Below, piece after piece: positions 1 through 10,094 of a stretch of 64,000 nucleotides of DNA; position 1 is the first letter of the stretch; each line of letters starts with the position of its first letter. Source of the stretch: CAZKWG01 sp964615375 (GTDB lineage: Bacteria > Myxococcota_A > UBA796 > CAZKWG01). The notes below the pieces were generated by a model. The model saw only the letters and a list, made by a program, of their open reading frames with translations, made no database searches and was not told the DNA's origin. The position numbers and the translations under genes were made by a program. Where the stretch lies: assembly GCA_964615375.1 (NCBI GenBank), contig CAZTOW010000046.1, forward strand, positions 16,243-80,242, written 5' to 3'.

Positions 1-1138
1 CCATCAGGCTCATGTTGTGATCCCAGGGGATCCAGCTCAGGCGCCCGTCCTCGGGTGAGGTGTAGAGGTAGTAGTTGTGGCTCATGGCGCCGTAGGCGTC
101 CCAGTTCTCGATGGCCGAGTTCACCGCCAGCCAGCGCAGGAAGGCGTCCACGTCCAGGGTCTGCTCCAGGCTCGCCCGCCAGGCCTCGGCGTCGGAGCGG
201 TCCGCGGCCAACACATCCACCAGGGCTTGTATCTCCGCGCCGTCCGCCTCGTCCTCGTTCATCTTGGCTTCGAAGCTCTCTGCGTCGTAGCAGGTGAGGT
301 CGGCGCAGTCGCCGTCGCCCTCGTAGAGCGCGCCGTCGTCGTCCCCCCAGATCCGGTCCACCAGCGCGTCCGAGGGATCCTCGCTCAGCGTGTAGAGCCC
401 GAGGTAGGTGCTGCCCTCGCCCGCGTCCAGCGTGACGGCAACGAAGCGGTTCCGCGCCGCCGGCACGCCCCTGTCCTCCAGGATGGTGGACGCCATGACG
501 TCGCGGATGTAGGTGCTGTCGGCCATGTTGTTGCCGAAGCCCAGCTCCTCGAAGCCGTAGAAGCGCTGGTCGTCGATCTCGGGGTAGTCATCCTCGAACC
601 TGTCGAAGTTGAGCCGGAAGGGCAGCTTGCGCACCCCGGCCGCCCAGGTCTGGTCCAGGGTGGAGTTGCCCTTGAAGCGCATCCCCACCTGACACCACAC
701 CGTGTCGCCGACGGTGACGGTGACCGGCACATAGCTGGGATCCTCGGAGACGAGGTCGAGGGCGTCCTCGCCTCCGCCCTCGCCCGCGCCGTCCGGCGGC
801 GCCCCGCCCTCACCGCCCGGGGGCCCGCCGCCCTCGCCGCCCGGCATCGCGCCGCCCTCCCCGAAGGCCGAGCCCAGGATCTCCTCGAGCTCCTCATACA
901 TGAAGGCGTAGTCGTCCGCGCTCACGGTCAGGTGCAGCTCGAGCACGCTGGAGCGGTCGAACACGAGCGCGTAGTCGGGGTCGGCGTCGTTGTCGTGGCT
1001 GGCCTCGCCCCAGCCGGCGGGGCGATCCCCGTCCACGACGCAGGCGGGGTCGAGCGTGACGGCGGTGTCGGCGCTCTCGTTGGCGGCGGTCTCTTCGGTG
1101 GAGGCGAGGTCACAGGCGGCGAGCAGCAGGAAGATCAT
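1..1138 (-). CDS. CotH kinase-family lipoprotein (3' end outside window)
   Basis: The reverse strand is open from an ATG at 1138 to the window edge, about 379 residues. The start is preceded by GAGGG at 7-nt spacing. The N-terminus (MIFLLLAACDLAS) is a very short lipoprotein signal with Cys at residue 9, followed by an acidic linker. A Gly/Pro-rich stretch (about residues 95-120) interrupts the early domain. Segments resembling CotH spore-coat kinase-like proteins follow: RFKGNSTLD, then FGNNMADSTYIRDVMA, and near the edge SWIPWDHNMSLM, which matches the CotH catalytic D-H-N region. Secreted CotH relatives are common in Myxococcota and are thought to be atypical protein kinases acting outside the cytoplasm; a surface role is inferred. 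The C-terminus is not visible. Confidence 0.8.
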   Translation of the reverse strand, partial: MIFLLLAACDLASTEETAANESADTAVTLDPACVVDGDRPAGWGEASHDNDADPDYALVFDRSSVLELHLTVSADDYAFMYEELEEILGSAFGEGGAMPGGEGGGPPGGEGGAPPDGAGEGGGEDALDLVSEDPSYVPVTVTVGDTVWCQVGMRFKGNSTLDQTWAAGVRKLPFRLNFDRFEDDYPEIDDQRFYGFEELGFGNNMADSTYIRDVMASTILEDRGVPAARNRFVAVTLDAGEGSTYLGLYTLSEDPSDALVDRIWGDDDGALYEGDGDCADLTCYDAESFEAKMNEDEADGAEIQALVDVLAADRSDAEAWRASLEQTLDVDAFLRWLAVNSAIENWDAYGAMSHNYYLYTSPEDGRLSWIPWDHNMSLM

Positions 1139-1195
1139 GAAGCGTCCCTCTTTTCACTGGGTCAACGCGCGTGGGCGCCAGACCTGGAGAGAAAA

Positions 1196-1819
1196 ATGGT
1201 AGAGATCGGTATGGACCGCAGCTCAGCCCTCTCCGTGCTCAGCGCCTGGCGCCTGGTCCAGGACGGCCCGGATCACGTCGTCTTCGAGGGAGACCGGGCC
1301 TTCTGGCGCTGGCCGCCGGAGCAGCTCTGGCCCCTCCTGCGCCCCTACCTGCTGCTGGGGCTCGTGCTCGGCGTGCTGATCCTCCTGCTGGTCCTCGCGG
1401 CCCGCACCACCTACCCGGGCCCCGACGGCATGCCGGTCCACGGCTGGCGCAGCTCGCCCCTGGCCGTGGCGCTGGGCCTCGGGCTGCTCTACGTGGGCCT
1501 CCCCCTGGCCTGGGGCCTGCGCGCGCCGGCCCGCTGGGAGGCGCGGCCCGGCCGGCTCATCGTGGAAGGCCGCGCGGTGGAGGTACAATCCGGGGTGGAG
1601 CTGCACCTCGTCCGCTACCAGTACACCACAAAGCACGGCGAGGGCATCCAGAAGATCCGGGTCACGCGGGGCCTGATGAACGTGGAGCTCGTGACGCCGG
1701 GCGGCGCGGGCGAGCTCCTGGCCACCTTCCACGAGGCCGACCACGCGCGGATCTGGGGGGCGCTCACCCGGCTCTGCGAGGTCTCCGGCGCGCGCTGCGT
1801 CGAGCGCGCTGGACCCTGA
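1196..1819 (+). CDS. Small membrane protein of unknown function
   Basis: A 207-residue protein. The ATG at 1196 follows GGAG at 6-nt spacing; a second in-frame ATG at 1211 would remove five residues. Two hydrophobic segments (about residues 50-70, LLLGLVLGVLILLLVLAA, and about 85-105, ALGLGLLYVGLPLAWGL) predict two membrane helices with a soluble C-terminal half. The C-terminal part alternates hydrophobic and charged residues and resembles a PH-like or bacterial photosynthetic-reaction-centre-associated fold only vaguely, so I name no domain. It is transcribed divergently from the CotH gene (57 bp apart) and converges on the 139-aa gene at 1826 with a 6-bp gap. Function unknown. Confidence 0.6.
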   Translation: MVEIGMDRSSALSVLSAWRLVQDGPDHVVFEGDRAFWRWPPEQLWPLLRPYLLLGLVLGVLILLLVLAARTTYPGPDGMPVHGWRSSPLAVALGLGLLYVGLPLAWGLRAPARWEARPGRLIVEGRAVEVQSGVELHLVRYQYTTKHGEGIQKIRVTRGLMNVELVTPGGAGELLATFHEADHARIWGALTRLCEVSGARCVERAGP

Positions 1820-1825
1820 GCCCGC

Positions 1826-2245
1826 TCAGGCCAGCCCGGCCCGGATCTCCGCCACCCGGGCCTCGAAGTCCGCCTCGTCGAGCTCATCCACGTCGGCGAA
1901 GGGGTCGGAGACCTTGCTGAGGTACTGCATGGCCCGCTCGAACTCCCCCGTGCGCATGTTGAGCGCCAGGATGTCCAGGCCGCCGTCCGGGGTGGGCACG
2001 AACTTCACCGGCCGGTCGTTGACGGCGTAGTAGCGGGTGACCGGGGGCGGCGCGGGCTTCGTCCAGGTAGCGGGCCAGGTGTCCAGGCGCACGACCTCGA
2101 AGCCGTCGATCAGCAGCGTGTACAGCGGCTCCGCGGGGAAGTCGCCCAGCCGAACGCGCCAGCGGTGGCTGTCCACGCGCGCCTCGTAGGGGTGCTCGGC
2201 GTCGCCGGTGGCGGTCCAGGTGATCGCGCGCTGCTCTGGCCTCAT
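1826..2245 (-). CDS. 139-aa hypothetical protein, possible immunity partner of the upstream toxin-like gene
   Basis: A soluble 139-residue protein with no signal peptide or membrane segment. It begins MRPEQRAITW, is rich in aromatic residues and Asp/Glu, and ends in an acidic helix (DPFADVDELDEADFEARVAEIRAGLA). It lies 45 bp downstream of, and on the same strand as, the giant annexin/RelA-SpoT protein, so co-transcription is likely. Small acidic proteins directly 3' of large modular toxins are often immunity proteins; this is inference from position only. I recognise no named immunity family. Alternatives include a chaperone or adaptor for the large protein. Confidence 0.55.
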   Translation of the reverse strand: MRPEQRAITWTATGDAEHPYEARVDSHRWRVRLGDFPAEPLYTLLIDGFEVVRLDTWPATWTKPAPPPVTRYYAVNDRPVKFVPTPDGGLDILALNMRTGEFERAMQYLSKVSDPFADVDELDEADFEARVAEIRAGLA

Positions 2246-2290
2246 CCGCGGCCTCCGAGGGCTGTCTAACCACCCTGAGCGCAGGGAGCC

Positions 2291-5200
2291 TCAGGCAGGG
2301 TTGCCCGAGTGGGAGTCCTTGCCTTTGAGCTTGAATTTGTCGTTGGTGGCCTTGTCGGTGCGCTGCGAGCTGTCCAGGATGGACTCGTAGACAGCGTCGC
2401 CCTTGAGCCCCTTGGCCTTGGCGGCCTCCACGAGCTGATCGAAGGTGGGGCCGTCGGGGTTGCCGTACTTCTTCAGGTCCCGCTGGCGGAGCTGCTCCAC
2501 CTCCACCTGATCCTTCATCATCGCCCGGCAGGTGATCCGCGCGTTGTGGCGCGTCTCGTAGGCCCGCAGGGCGCGCTCGGCCACGGGGATCCCCGCCTGT
2601 ATCCAGGCCTGGTTCTGCGACTCGACGCTCGCGTTGACCTTCAGGTAGTAGCCGCGGATCTCCTCGTTGGTCCACTCGATGTTGGCCTGCTTGAGCGCCA
2701 GCGCCTCCTTGGGGTTCGACGGCAGCGGCTTGACCTTCTGATCCTCGGGGACCTGCTTCGTGGGATCCACCTGGGGTGGACCCTTCGCGTTCGCGCCCTT
2801 GAGCGAGGTGGCGTAGGCGTCGTCGTAGAGCGCCTTCATCTCGGCGTTGAGCTTGTTGACCTCCGCCTGCTCCTCGGAGCTGAGCGGGCGGTTGGCCGTC
2901 TTCGCGTTGGCCTCGATGGTGCGGACACGCTCGTACATGACGTGCCCGCCCTGCTTCTCCTTGGCCTCGTACATGGCCTTGACGTGGAGCTGAACCTCGA
3001 CGATGTGCCCGTTGGGCATCTCGACGTTCAGCAGCATGTCGCGGTAGCCGCCCTTGGGATCCTTGAAGCGGTCCTTCTCCCGCAGCACCGTGAAGCGGCT
3101 CTTGATCTGCTCGAGGGCCTGGTAGACCTGCTCGGGCGTCTCACAGAGGATGCTGGAGCGCGCCAGATCGGTGATCCTCGAGGAATCCCCGCCATAGTCG
3201 GCGTTGATCTTCTCCAAAGCGCGGTCGCGACCCTTGACCGAGGGCGGGATCAGCGCCTCGCCGCCCACCGTGCTGGCGATCTCGGTGGTCGCCTTGCTCA
3301 GGTGCTCCTGCGCGACCTGCGCGTGCTGGTAGAGCTCCTCGAGATCCTGGCTCTTCTGTTTGAGCGGCGCGCCCTTCTTCTTCTCCCCGTTGACCTCGGG
3401 GTTGGTCTTGACCCCGGTGACCGGCTCCTCCTTGGGCGGCGGANNNNNNNNNNNNNNNNNNNNNNNNNNNNNNNNNNNNNNNNNNNNNNNNNNNNNNNNN
3501 NNNNNNNNNNNNNNNNNNNNNNNNNNNNNNNNNNNNNNNNNNNAGCAGCTTCTGCTCCTCCTTGTCCTTCGGCGGCGGAAGCAGCTTCTGCTCCTCCTTG
3601 TCCTTCGGCGGCGGAAGCAGCTTCTGCTCCTCCTGCTCCTTGACCGGGGGCGGCGGGGGCTCCTTGGAGTTGTTCTCGGGCTTGTTCTCCGGCGGCGGCG
3701 GGGGCGCCTGCTCCTTCTTCTTGCGCTGGTAGTAGACGTGGTCGGCGACCTCGGCGGGGACGTCAGGCACCTGCTTGAGCTGCTCGAGCTGCTTGAACTG
3801 CCCGTTCGCCTCGCGCCAGGCCACGATCTTCTTCGCCAGCTCCGGCGTGATGCCCTCGTAGCCCACGAGCTGGTCCGCGCTCTTCGTGTTGAGCGTGGTC
3901 AGCATCAGCGAGGCCTTGTGGAAGGCCTGCGTGCCGGTGATGAGGCTCTCGCTGGTCATCGTGAGCAGGCCCTTGATGATGTCCTGCTCGGACATCCGGC
4001 CCTCGGACAGGGCGAAGTCGATGCCCAGCTTGGTGCTGTTCTCGATGAGGGACTCGCCGGTCTTCTCCATCCCGTGCTGGAATCGCCCGCCCTTCAGCCC
4101 CTCCTGGTTGATGCCCGTGAACTTGAGCACGCCCTGGGTGATCGTGTTGGCCAGCAGGTCCTTGCTCACGCCGGTCCCGATGGCCGGGCCGAGCGTCTCG
4201 ATGACCCCATCGAAGCCGCTGCGGAAGAAGCCCTCCTGGTTCACCATCGTGTTGAGCGTGGACTGGGAGATATTGTTGACCAGGGTCTCCGGGAGCAGCG
4301 GGATGTTGCTCGCCGCCGTGCCGGCGATCTTCCCGGATGCGTTGGGTCCCAGGAACGCGAGCGCCTTGGTGAGCCGACCCTCGACGCTGCTGCTCAGCTT
4401 GCTGAGCTGCAGAGAGCCGCCGAAGGCCGACTTCGCGCCGCCGCCGATGGCCCCGCAGACCGCGCCCAGCAGCACCTCCGCCGTGCCCTCCTCCAGCACC
4501 GAGTAGCTCCCGCCCTGGATGACCTCCTTGACCGCCACCGACGCGATGGCCGAGTAGGCCCCAGCCTGGGCGCCCGCCAGCACCGCCGCCCAGAAGCCGG
4601 CCGCGCCGCCGCCCGTCAGGATGGTCGTCACCACCGCCACGATGGTCCCGACCACCGCCGCCACGACGTTGGCCGCGAACGCCTTCATGTCCTTGTAGGC
4701 CTGCAGGCGCTCCTCGAACTCGCTCTGCTTCGCGTCCGTCTGCTTCACGACGTCGGAGACCGTGCTCTCACCGCGCTCCACCGACTGTATGCCGCTGCGC
4801 AGGGTCCCCATGTAGCTGCCGTGCGCGTCGTCGAGCTGCTTGCCTTTGGACGAGAACAGATCGTTCGGTGAGTACGAGCTCCCCTCTCGACGATGTACGT
4901 CCATCTCCTCGTTGGACTGCAGGTACTCCATCTTCTCCAGATCGAGCTCGTTGATCGAGAGCCCCGTGGCGCCCAGCGCCTCCTTGAACTCCGGGTCCGT
5001 GCCGGCGGCGTCGCGGAGCTTCTTGCGCAGCTTCGCCAGCACGTCGGTCCGGTCCTTGCCGCTCGTGTCCCCGCGGATGGTGGCCAGCACGCTCGGGTTC
5101 ACGTCCAGGATGAACTCGTGACGCCGACGCTGCGCCTCCGTGATCCGCTTCTGATCCTTGGAGCTCAGCGCGTCCGCCAGCTCCTTCTTGATCTTGCGGA

Positions 5201-8159
5201 ACTCCGCGATGTTGCTCCAGCGCTCCAGCAGGTCCCGCCCGCTCAGGTCCTCGATCATCGCGGCCATCGCCGCGTCGTCGGTGCCGGCCCCGTTGGTGGC
5301 CTGCTTGAGCCGGTCGATGCTGGTCAGCTCCTCCTTGCCCTCCAGGGCCCGGTAGACGCGCTGGAAGGCGGGCACCATCGGGGAGACGCGCCCGCTCTTG
5401 CGCACGATGTCCAGGATCTGCTGAAGGTTGGCCTCCGGCGGGTTCTTCTTCGCCAGCGCCTGCGCCTCCAGCACGGCCTTGAACACCTGGTCTTCGTTGG
5501 CGTCGAAGATGTGATCCGCGCCGTCGATGATGGTCCAGGCGATGCGACGTGAGTTGGCCTCCGCGGGCCCGGCGTCCTTGGACACCGCGATGCCCAGGAC
5601 CTCGCAGAGGGTCGCGTAATTGTCCGCGCTCATGCCGCCCTTGAGCTTTGCCAGCCGGATCGTGTCGCCGGCCAGCTTCGCCCGCTCAGACGCGTCCATC
5701 CCGATGGCCGCGTCCAGGACGACGCGATCGTCGGTGTTGAAGCCCGCCAGCTCCTCGTCGATCTTGTCGATGCCGCTCTGCTTTCCGCTCTCCAGCAGCG
5801 CGCACGCCTTGGCGTAGTCGGAGTCGCCGAGCTCCCGACGCAGGGCCGCCAGCAGCTGTGCCTTGCGCGTGGGATCGTTCTTGATGGCGTCCCGCTCCTT
5901 GGCGTCCATCTCGGTGAGCGCCTTGAACACGCCCTCCTCGTCCGTGCCCAGGCGCTTCTCCTCGCTCTCCAGCACGTCCTGGAGCGGTCGGGTCCCGCCG
6001 TTCTTCAGCAGGCCGAGCGCCTTGTCCAGGTCGCGCCCGGACAGCTCCTTGGCCAGGGCCTTGTACAGCGCGCTCTCGGGGTTCCCCGCCAGGCTCTTCG
6101 CCAGCGTGGGGTTGGCCTTGGCGAACTCGATGAGGTCCTTGTAGCTCCCGTCCTCGTCGGTGCCCCAGCCCGCGCCGCGGTGCGCGAGGCGCGCGACGAT
6201 GGCGTCCTCGGTCTGGGCCAGCTCCCCCTTCTCGTTGACCCCCTTCTTGAGTCGGTTGAAGATCTCGGGCCCGCCCTCGGCGATGAGGCGGGCGCGCAGG
6301 GCGGCGTACTTCTCGTCGTTCAGGATGGCCAGGCGCTCCTCGGGGCTGGCCTTCTCGAACATGGCGGCGATGCTGTCGCTGTCCGCGCCCCAGCCCTCCA
6401 TCGCCCGGTCGATGCGGGTGCCGAGCGAGACCTTGCCCGTGCTCAGCAGCTCCTGGGCCTGGGCCAGATCGTTCCCGGAGAGCTCACCCTTGAGCACCTC
6501 GGCGAGATCCTTGCCATACTTCTGCTTGTAGATGGCGGCGACCTGCTTGTTCTCGTCGGGCGTGCCGTTGAGGCAGCGCAGGAGCATCGTCTCGTCGGTG
6601 CCCAGGCCGCGGACGGCCTTGTAGATCCAGTCGGCGCGCTCCTCGGGCGTGAGGAAGAGCTCCTTCTCCGGGGTGAGGCCGGGCGAGGTGTCGGTGAGGG
6701 CGTCGAAGGTGTCCTTCGCCTCCTGCCAGATGCCCGTGACCGTCGAGACGAATCCCTCCTTCAAGGCCCGCCCGCGCTCCTTCGCCGCCTCCCAGGTGGC
6801 GTTCACCGTCTCGGTGACCTTGTTCTTGACCGACTCCCAGGCCTCGCTGAGCCCCTTCTGGATCTCCTGGAGCTTCGCCTTCAGCTTGCCGCTGATCTCC
6901 GCCCACTTCGCCGCCACTGAGGCCTTGATGCGCTCGAGCGTGCTGTTCAGCGTGGCCTTGAGCTGGTCGATCTGGGCCTTGAGCTGGGCCTTGCGCTCGG
7001 CCACCCACTGCTGGAGCGCCGCCGTCCAGCGCGCCACCGTCGCCTGGGCCTTGGTCATCAGGTCGTTGGCCAGGGCCTTGGCCTTCTCCCACAGCCCGCT
7101 GGCGCTGGACTTGATGGAGTCCCAGGTGTTGCTGGCCAGGGTCTTCGCCCGGTCCCACAGCGAGGGAGAGCCGGCCTTGGCGCTCGCGTCTCCCGACTTC
7201 GCCTTGGCGTCCTCCTGTAAGGCCTGCCCCTGCCGCTGCGCCTGGGAGATCGTGGCGTTCTTGTCCTGCTGGAGCTTCTGTTGCTTGCCCTGGATCTGCT
7301 GGTTGGCCTGGCTCTGGGCCGAGTTGATCTGCGCGCCCGTGTTGTTGCGCGCCCCGGTCTCCTGGGTCTTGCCCTGCTGCTGGTTGGCGCCCTGCTCCTG
7401 GTTCGAGCTCTTCTGGGCCGCGAGCCGCTGCTGGTCGTTCTGCGCCTTCGCTCGGGCCTTGTCGTCCTCGCCGGTCTTGCGCGCGCCGGCCTCGTTGTTC
7501 TGGGCGAGGGTCTTCTCGCCCTGGAGGCGGGTGTCCACCGAGACCGCGCTCGTGTCGATCTTCGCCTTCACCCCGTCCAGGACGTGCTGGACCCGATCCC
7601 GGGCCTTGGGATCCAGGGTGCCGTCCCGGAACGCGACGAAGGTCGGGTGATCGCCCAGAAAGGAGCCTGGATCTTTCATGGTGTCGGTCGAGACGGAGAA
7701 CGGATCACGCTGCGGGCCGAGCCCCCCGAGCTCTGGCGTCTTCGGTCCCCCGCCGCCCAGCTCCGGCGTCTTCGGCGCGCCCACCAGGCTGGGGTCCCGC
7801 GGCTCCGACAGCACCGGGGTCTCCGGCTCACGCGACTCCGGCCCGACGGGGGGATCCGGGCGCGTCTGGAGCTCCTCCTTCGGCGGGGGCGGGGGCGGCG
7901 GGCTCTCGGGAGATCCTGACGAGCCCTGAGGCCCGGACGGCGGCGGCGGCGAATCCTTGGGGCCCCCGTCCTCGGGAGGGCCGTCCCCGCCGAGCTTCGG
8001 CGCCGGCGTCCGGGGTTTCGCGACCAGCGGATCCTGGAGCTGATCCTGCTCTTCCGGCTCGACGAGCGGATCCTGGAGCAGAGGATCGACGCGGGTCTGC
8101 GGCTGTACCTTGCGCTCCGGTGTGGTCTCGGCGCGGGTCTGGACTCCAGGGTTCCCCAT
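2291..8159 (-). CDS. Giant modular toxin-like protein: Pro-rich N-terminus, annexin-like repeats, HhH, C-terminal RelA/SpoT-like domain (interrupted by assembly gap)
   Basis: Two reverse-strand frames flank the 100-N gap at 3444-3543 and read as one gene. The 5' part runs from ATG 8159 (GGAG at 7 nt) to the gap, and the 3' part from the gap to the stop at 2291. Approximate order by residue: Pro-rich 1-170; Gln/Ala-rich coiled coil 190-330; amphipathic Ala/Lys helices 335-495; annexin-like repeats 507-990 (GLGTDE, GWGTDEDG, LGTDEEG, GAGTDD, each with an 'ELSGxDL'-type end); hydrophobic segment 1157-1247; helix-hairpin-helix (GITPELAKKIVAWR) about 1417-1475; Pro/Lys/Glu tandem repeats at the gap. 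After the gap comes a RelA/SpoT-like domain (ITDLARSSI, VLREKDRF, GGYRDMLLNV, GHIVEVQLH). RelA/SpoT-like domains in secreted toxins can make (p)ppGpp or (p)ppApp; toxin activity here is inferred. True length depends on the gap. Confidence 0.75.
3444..3543. other. Assembly gap of 100 N
   Basis: Exactly 100 N, the usual placeholder for a gap of unknown length. It lies inside a tandem repeat of the large toxin-like gene. The coding frames either side differ by one position, which is expected when a placeholder replaces an in-frame repeat of unknown length and does not by itself show a frameshift. Confidence 0.95.
3544..3639 (-). repeat. 36-bp tandem repeat encoding LPPPKDKEEQKL units
   Basis: Two full 36-bp units (3544-3579 and 3580-3615) and a partial, diverged third follow the gap. 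The flank before the gap (about 3424-3443) carries the end of a similar unit (PPPKEE). The protein unit is 12 residues, alternating Pro-rich and Lys/Glu-rich parts, suggesting an extended linker between the hydrophobic/HhH part and the RelA/SpoT-like domain. The repeat very probably caused the assembly gap. Confidence 0.85.
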
Positions 8160-8319
8160 CGTGACGCTCCGCGGGCGCGCTGATCGGACCGCTCCGACGG
8201 CGGGTCGAGCACGGCGCCCCATCGCTCAGGGTAGCATGCAGGCCCTGGGGGTCGTCACCCGTCTTCATGTCAAGTATTGGATTCGACGTAACATACAAGT
8301 AACGTCTGAAATCAACACA

Positions 8320-9066
8320 TCACTCCTTGCTCACCGCCCCGGTGAATCGCCCCTCTACGGGCAGCTCCTGGCCGTCCGCTCCGCGCAAGGCGCCGCGGAA
8401 GCGGACCGAGAACGCCTGCTCCACCACGCTCCCCCGGCCCTCCATGCGCTCGGCCTGGAGGGTCCGCGCCTGCACCTCGCCCGCCGCGTCCTCGCTCCCG
8501 TGGATCGCGCTCAGCGCGAGCGGCGCCCCGCTCCACACCGCGTCGGCGATCTCCGGCACCCGCAGGTCCAGCACCAGCGTCTCCCCAGGGCGCGGCACGA
8601 AGAGCGCCTGTGCTCTCCACCCCTGGTTGAAGGGGGCGAGGGTGGCGCGCGCCGGCGTCAGCCGCTGGCCGCCCAGGGCCAGCTCCAGCTCGCCCTCATA
8701 GCGCGCGGGCTGCGCCTCCAACACCCAGCCCAGCAGCCCGGAGAGCACGATCTCCCCGCCTTCTCCGCTCAGCCTGGCCTCCGTGATCCGCGCCGTCCGC
8801 TCTCCCCCCGTCCGGGCGACCACTACTCGTGTAACACCTGTGTAACGTCGCTGATCTGGAGCAATCGCCACCAGCTCCAGCGCGCGCGCCCCGTCGCCGT
8901 CCACCCCGCTCACGTCGAGGATCCACAGCCCCTCGCACTCCACCCCCAGCAGGAGATAGGGCCGCACCCCGGCGCGCTCCAGCGCCCCACGGAAGCTCCT
9001 CGCCGGCGCGTCGCCCAGCCTGCCCTCGAAGCGCGCGGCCTGCGGCCTGTCCGTCGTCCCCACCAT
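8320..9066 (-). CDS. Hypothetical soluble protein, 248 aa
   Basis: The start at 9066 has GGAGG five bases upstream (MVGTTDRPQAARFEG). No signal peptide, membrane segment or catalytic motif is apparent. The sequence is rich in beta-type alternation and short 'FxGxLxxA' elements that recur (RFEGRLGDAPARSF, RYEGELELALGGQ, RFRGALRGADGQ), suggesting internal structural repeats of a beta-sandwich kind. It lies 160 bp upstream of the giant toxin-like gene on the same strand and is divergent from the Uma2 gene. Whether it is co-transcribed with the toxin gene is unclear. No family recognised. Confidence 0.6.
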   Translation of the reverse strand: MVGTTDRPQAARFEGRLGDAPARSFRGALERAGVRPYLLLGVECEGLWILDVSGVDGDGARALELVAIAPDQRRYTGVTRVVVARTGGERTARITEARLSGEGGEIVLSGLLGWVLEAQPARYEGELELALGGQRLTPARATLAPFNQGWRAQALFVPRPGETLVLDLRVPEIADAVWSGAPLALSAIHGSEDAAGEVQARTLQAERMEGRGSVVEQAFSVRFRGALRGADGQELPVEGRFTGAVSKE

Positions 9067-9143
9067 GCGGACCTCCGCGCTCAGTGTAACCGAAGGTGCG
9101 GGTCTACACGGCACACCCGCCCCTCCCATGGTACATCTCCCGT

Positions 9144-10010
9144 ATGAGCCCTGCGCCGCTGCCTGTTCACGACGACCTCTCCGGCGAGATCCCGGTCACT
9201 CCCTCCTTGGAGCGCTGGCGCGCCATGTCCCTCGAGGCCCGCGACGCCCACATCCTGGAGGTGCAGGCCGCGCTCGAGCGCACCCAGGATCTCATGAGCC
9301 AGGGGCGGCCCCACGCCATCGCCCGGTCCAGCGCGCTCTCCGTGCTCGGCGACTGGTTCCGGCGCGTCGGGCGGCGCATGTACCTCGCCAGCGAGCTCCC
9401 CGTCCTCTACCCCGACGAGGCCGCCTTCGAGCCCGACCTCCTCGCCGTCCGGGACGTCGATGACCCCGGGGACGCCGACACGCGCATGGCCTGGGTGGTC
9501 GCCGACGAGGGCAGAGGCCCTGATCTGACCATGGAGATCCTCTACCGGGGCTCCCGGGAGAAGGACCTCGTCACCAACGTCGCCCGCTACGCCCGCCTCG
9601 GCGTCCCCGAGTACTTCGTCTACGACCGGCTCCGGCAGCGGCTCTACGGCTACCGCCTGCCCAACCCCGCGGCCCGCCGCTACGAGTCCATCCCCTCGCG
9701 CTCGGGCGCCCTCTGGTCGGGCGTGCTGGGGCTCGACCTCCGGATCGTAGACCAGAAGCTGAGCTTCTTCCACGGAGAGGCCGCACTGCCCGAGGCGCGC
9801 GAGCTCATCGACCGGCTCAGCGCGCTCCTGGACCAGCGCACGCGGCAGATCGAGGGCGAGGTGGCTGAGCGCGAGGCGATGGAGCAGCGGATCGCCGCGG
9901 AGCGTGAGGGCCGTGAGCTCGCCGAGGCCCGCGCCGAGGAGGAGGCTCGCGCCCGCGCCGCCCTGGAGGCCCGCGTGGCGGAGCTGCTGGCGCGCCTCGG
10001 CGAAGGGTGA
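9144..10010 (+). CDS. Uma2-family (DUF820) restriction-endonuclease-like protein
   Basis: About 288 residues from ATG 9144; a GTG at 9096 would add 16. The core matches Uma2/DUF820 proteins of the PD-(D/E)XK nuclease fold: AAFEPDLLAV (PD motif), LTMEILYRGSREKDL (ExxxxS...KD), then YARLGVPEYFVYD, the family's signature 'Y...GVpEYwivD'. The C-terminal 80 residues are a charged coiled coil (EREAMEQRIAAEREG...), a common extension in this family. These genes are abundant in cyanobacteria and Myxococcota, often as stand-alone copies of unknown role. Transcription is divergent from the 8320-9066 gene and precedes prfC by 84 bp. Confidence 0.85.
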   Translation: MSPAPLPVHDDLSGEIPVTPSLERWRAMSLEARDAHILEVQAALERTQDLMSQGRPHAIARSSALSVLGDWFRRVGRRMYLASELPVLYPDEAAFEPDLLAVRDVDDPGDADTRMAWVVADEGRGPDLTMEILYRGSREKDLVTNVARYARLGVPEYFVYDRLRQRLYGYRLPNPAARRYESIPSRSGALWSGVLGLDLRIVDQKLSFFHGEAALPEARELIDRLSALLDQRTRQIEGEVAEREAMEQRIAAEREGRELAEARAEEEARARAALEARVAELLARLGEG

Positions 10011-10094
10011 GCGCCGGCCCTGCAGGCCGCTTGCCCCTTCCTCCCCGCCCGGATAGCCCCGGCCGGGCCCCGACCCGGGCCGCCAGGAGGGACC

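Noticed and set aside
77..1195. A long forward open frame at the start of the window, and several other long frames antisense to genes.
   Set aside because: It is antisense to the CotH gene and reflects high third-position GC. The real gene is identified by its family motifs.
2291..3268. A separate 325-aa gene downstream of the gap, starting MGGEALIPPS.
   Set aside because: The same frame continues upstream to the gap with sensible sequence (PPPKEEPVTGVKTNPEVNGEKKKG). It is the 3' part of the large gene, not an independent one.
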